Assembly (NCBI RefSeq): GCF_013370205.1
Contig: NZ_JABWGV010000001.1
Coordinates: forward strand, 496,001 to 560,000
Reading direction: 5' to 3'
DNA: 64,000 nucleotides
DNA from: Qipengyuania atrilutea
GTDB lineage: Bacteria; Pseudomonadota; Alphaproteobacteria; Sphingomonadales; Sphingomonadaceae
A model generated the notes under the pieces. The model did no database searches and was not told the origin of the DNA. It saw only the letters and a list, made by a program, of their open reading frames with translations. Below are positions 63,401 through 64,000 of this stretch, one piece after another (position 1 is the first letter of the stretch; each line of letters opens with the position of its first letter). A program made the translations under genes and the position numbers.

Positions 63401-64000
63401 ACAAAGCATCGCATCATGCGCCTTGTGCATATGCGGCTCAGCATAATTGGCGGGGTTCGTCGCGACGAGCGGAAGTTCGCGCGCGTAAGCCAGATCGAGC
63501 AGAGCGGGCTCAGCCAGACATGCAGTCTCGTCCCCATCGCGCGCGAGTTCCATGTACAGACGATCCGGAAAGAATGCGACCAATCGATCGAGATGGCTTC
63601 CTGCGTGCTCCGCCTGTTCTTCGGCCAGCAACCGGGTCAACGCACCATCACCCGCGCCGGTTAAAGCGATCAGACCATCGGTTCGCCCCTCTAGATCATC
63701 GAGCGATATATGCGGTTCGAATTCCAGCGGCCGGTCGAGATGCGCGCGGCTGACCAGATGGCAGAGGTTCTCATAACCTTTTTCGTCCTGCGCAAAGAGC
63801 GGCAGATAGTCCACGCGCGACGGTTCGCTTTCGCGTGCGATGCCGAGCAGCGTTCCAACGATCGGCTGGACCCCTTCTGCAATGCAAGCCGATGCGAAGG
63901 GAACAGCGCCGTAAAGACCGTTCCGATCGCAAATCGCAATTGCCGGAAAGCCGCGCTCTTTCGCCAGTTTCGCGATCTGCTTCGGGTCGATCGCCGCTTC
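60458..64000 (-). CDS. dnaE: DNA polymerase III alpha subunit (N-terminus outside window)
   Basis: About 1180 residues of the replicative polymerase are visible, from [20 protein letters not shown] to the C-terminus. The true start is beyond the right edge, with probably only 15-25 residues missing. The N-terminal PHP domain is followed by [21 protein letters not shown], and catalytic Asp residues lie in [13 protein letters not shown]. The C-terminal region includes an OB-fold-like segment. This is the DnaE1-type housekeeping replicase. Confidence 0.95.
   Translation of the reverse strand, partial: [1180 protein letters not shown]

Noticed and set aside
1-64000. tRNA, rRNA, CRISPR arrays, insertion sequences, phage or toxin-antitoxin genes
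   Set aside because: I looked on both strands for characteristic motifs, repeats and gene types and saw none; intergenic space is too small in most places.

Overview
The window is a gene-dense chromosomal segment (about 60% G+C by eye) of an alphaproteobacterium, most likely a sphingomonad and perhaps an Erythrobacteraceae member. This rests on gene content and order: a full nuoA-N operon running into birA-coaX-rnj-DUF1467, RNase E together with RNase J, exosortase-A-type ligase/decarboxylase genes, a PA0069-type radical SAM protein, and many one-base or four-base gene overlaps. I see no rRNA, tRNA, CRISPR array, insertion sequence or prophage. Nearly everything is housekeeping; most functions are family assignments made by reading motifs, without database searches.

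Layout. 21-2681 (+): a large membrane-anchored coiled-coil protein. 2693-21231 (-): one tightly packed run, nuoA-B-C-D-[small]-E-[small]-F-G-[small]-H-I-J-K-L-M-N-birA-coaX-rnj-DUF1467. It encodes respiratory complex I plus three unannotated 47-56 residue membrane peptides. 21371-26733: aldehyde dehydrogenase, thiolase, two exported proteins, a D-2-hydroxyacid dehydrogenase and an NTF2-like protein. 26730-34435 (-): amidase, PBP1A, RF2, a lipoprotein methyltransferase, a nitronate-monooxygenase-like protein and an alpha/beta hydrolase. 34844-37576 (+): RNase E with unusual acidic/arginine modules, after a 400-base gene-free leader and before a strong terminator.

37648-41773: an SDR, then sdhB, a hotdog thioesterase, zapE and a pirin. 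41806-45383: a small coiled-coil protein and a compact module of PLP-dependent decarboxylase, AMP-forming ligase and divergent acyl carrier protein. The first two resemble exosortase-A-associated families, but no exosortase is present. 45391-52971 (-): ETF-quinone oxidoreductase, ispE, N-formylglutamate amidohydrolase, ilvD, nnr and a 23S-type RNA methyltransferase. 53056-57837 (+): a cysteine-free uracil-DNA-glycosylase-like protein, a soluble lytic transglycosylase, moaB, a radical SAM protein and a lipoprotein. 57840-64000 (-): a DUF1330 protein, a lipoprotein, an acyl-CoA synthetase and dnaE, which runs off the right edge.

The best candidates for something undescribed are the three small membrane ORFs in translational register with the nuo genes and the ligase/carrier/decarboxylase module. 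Also notable are the Arg/Gly-acidic modules in RNase E, the cysteine-free UDG-like protein, the lipoprotein methyltransferase overlapping prfB, and the cysteine cluster on the nitronate-monooxygenase-like protein.
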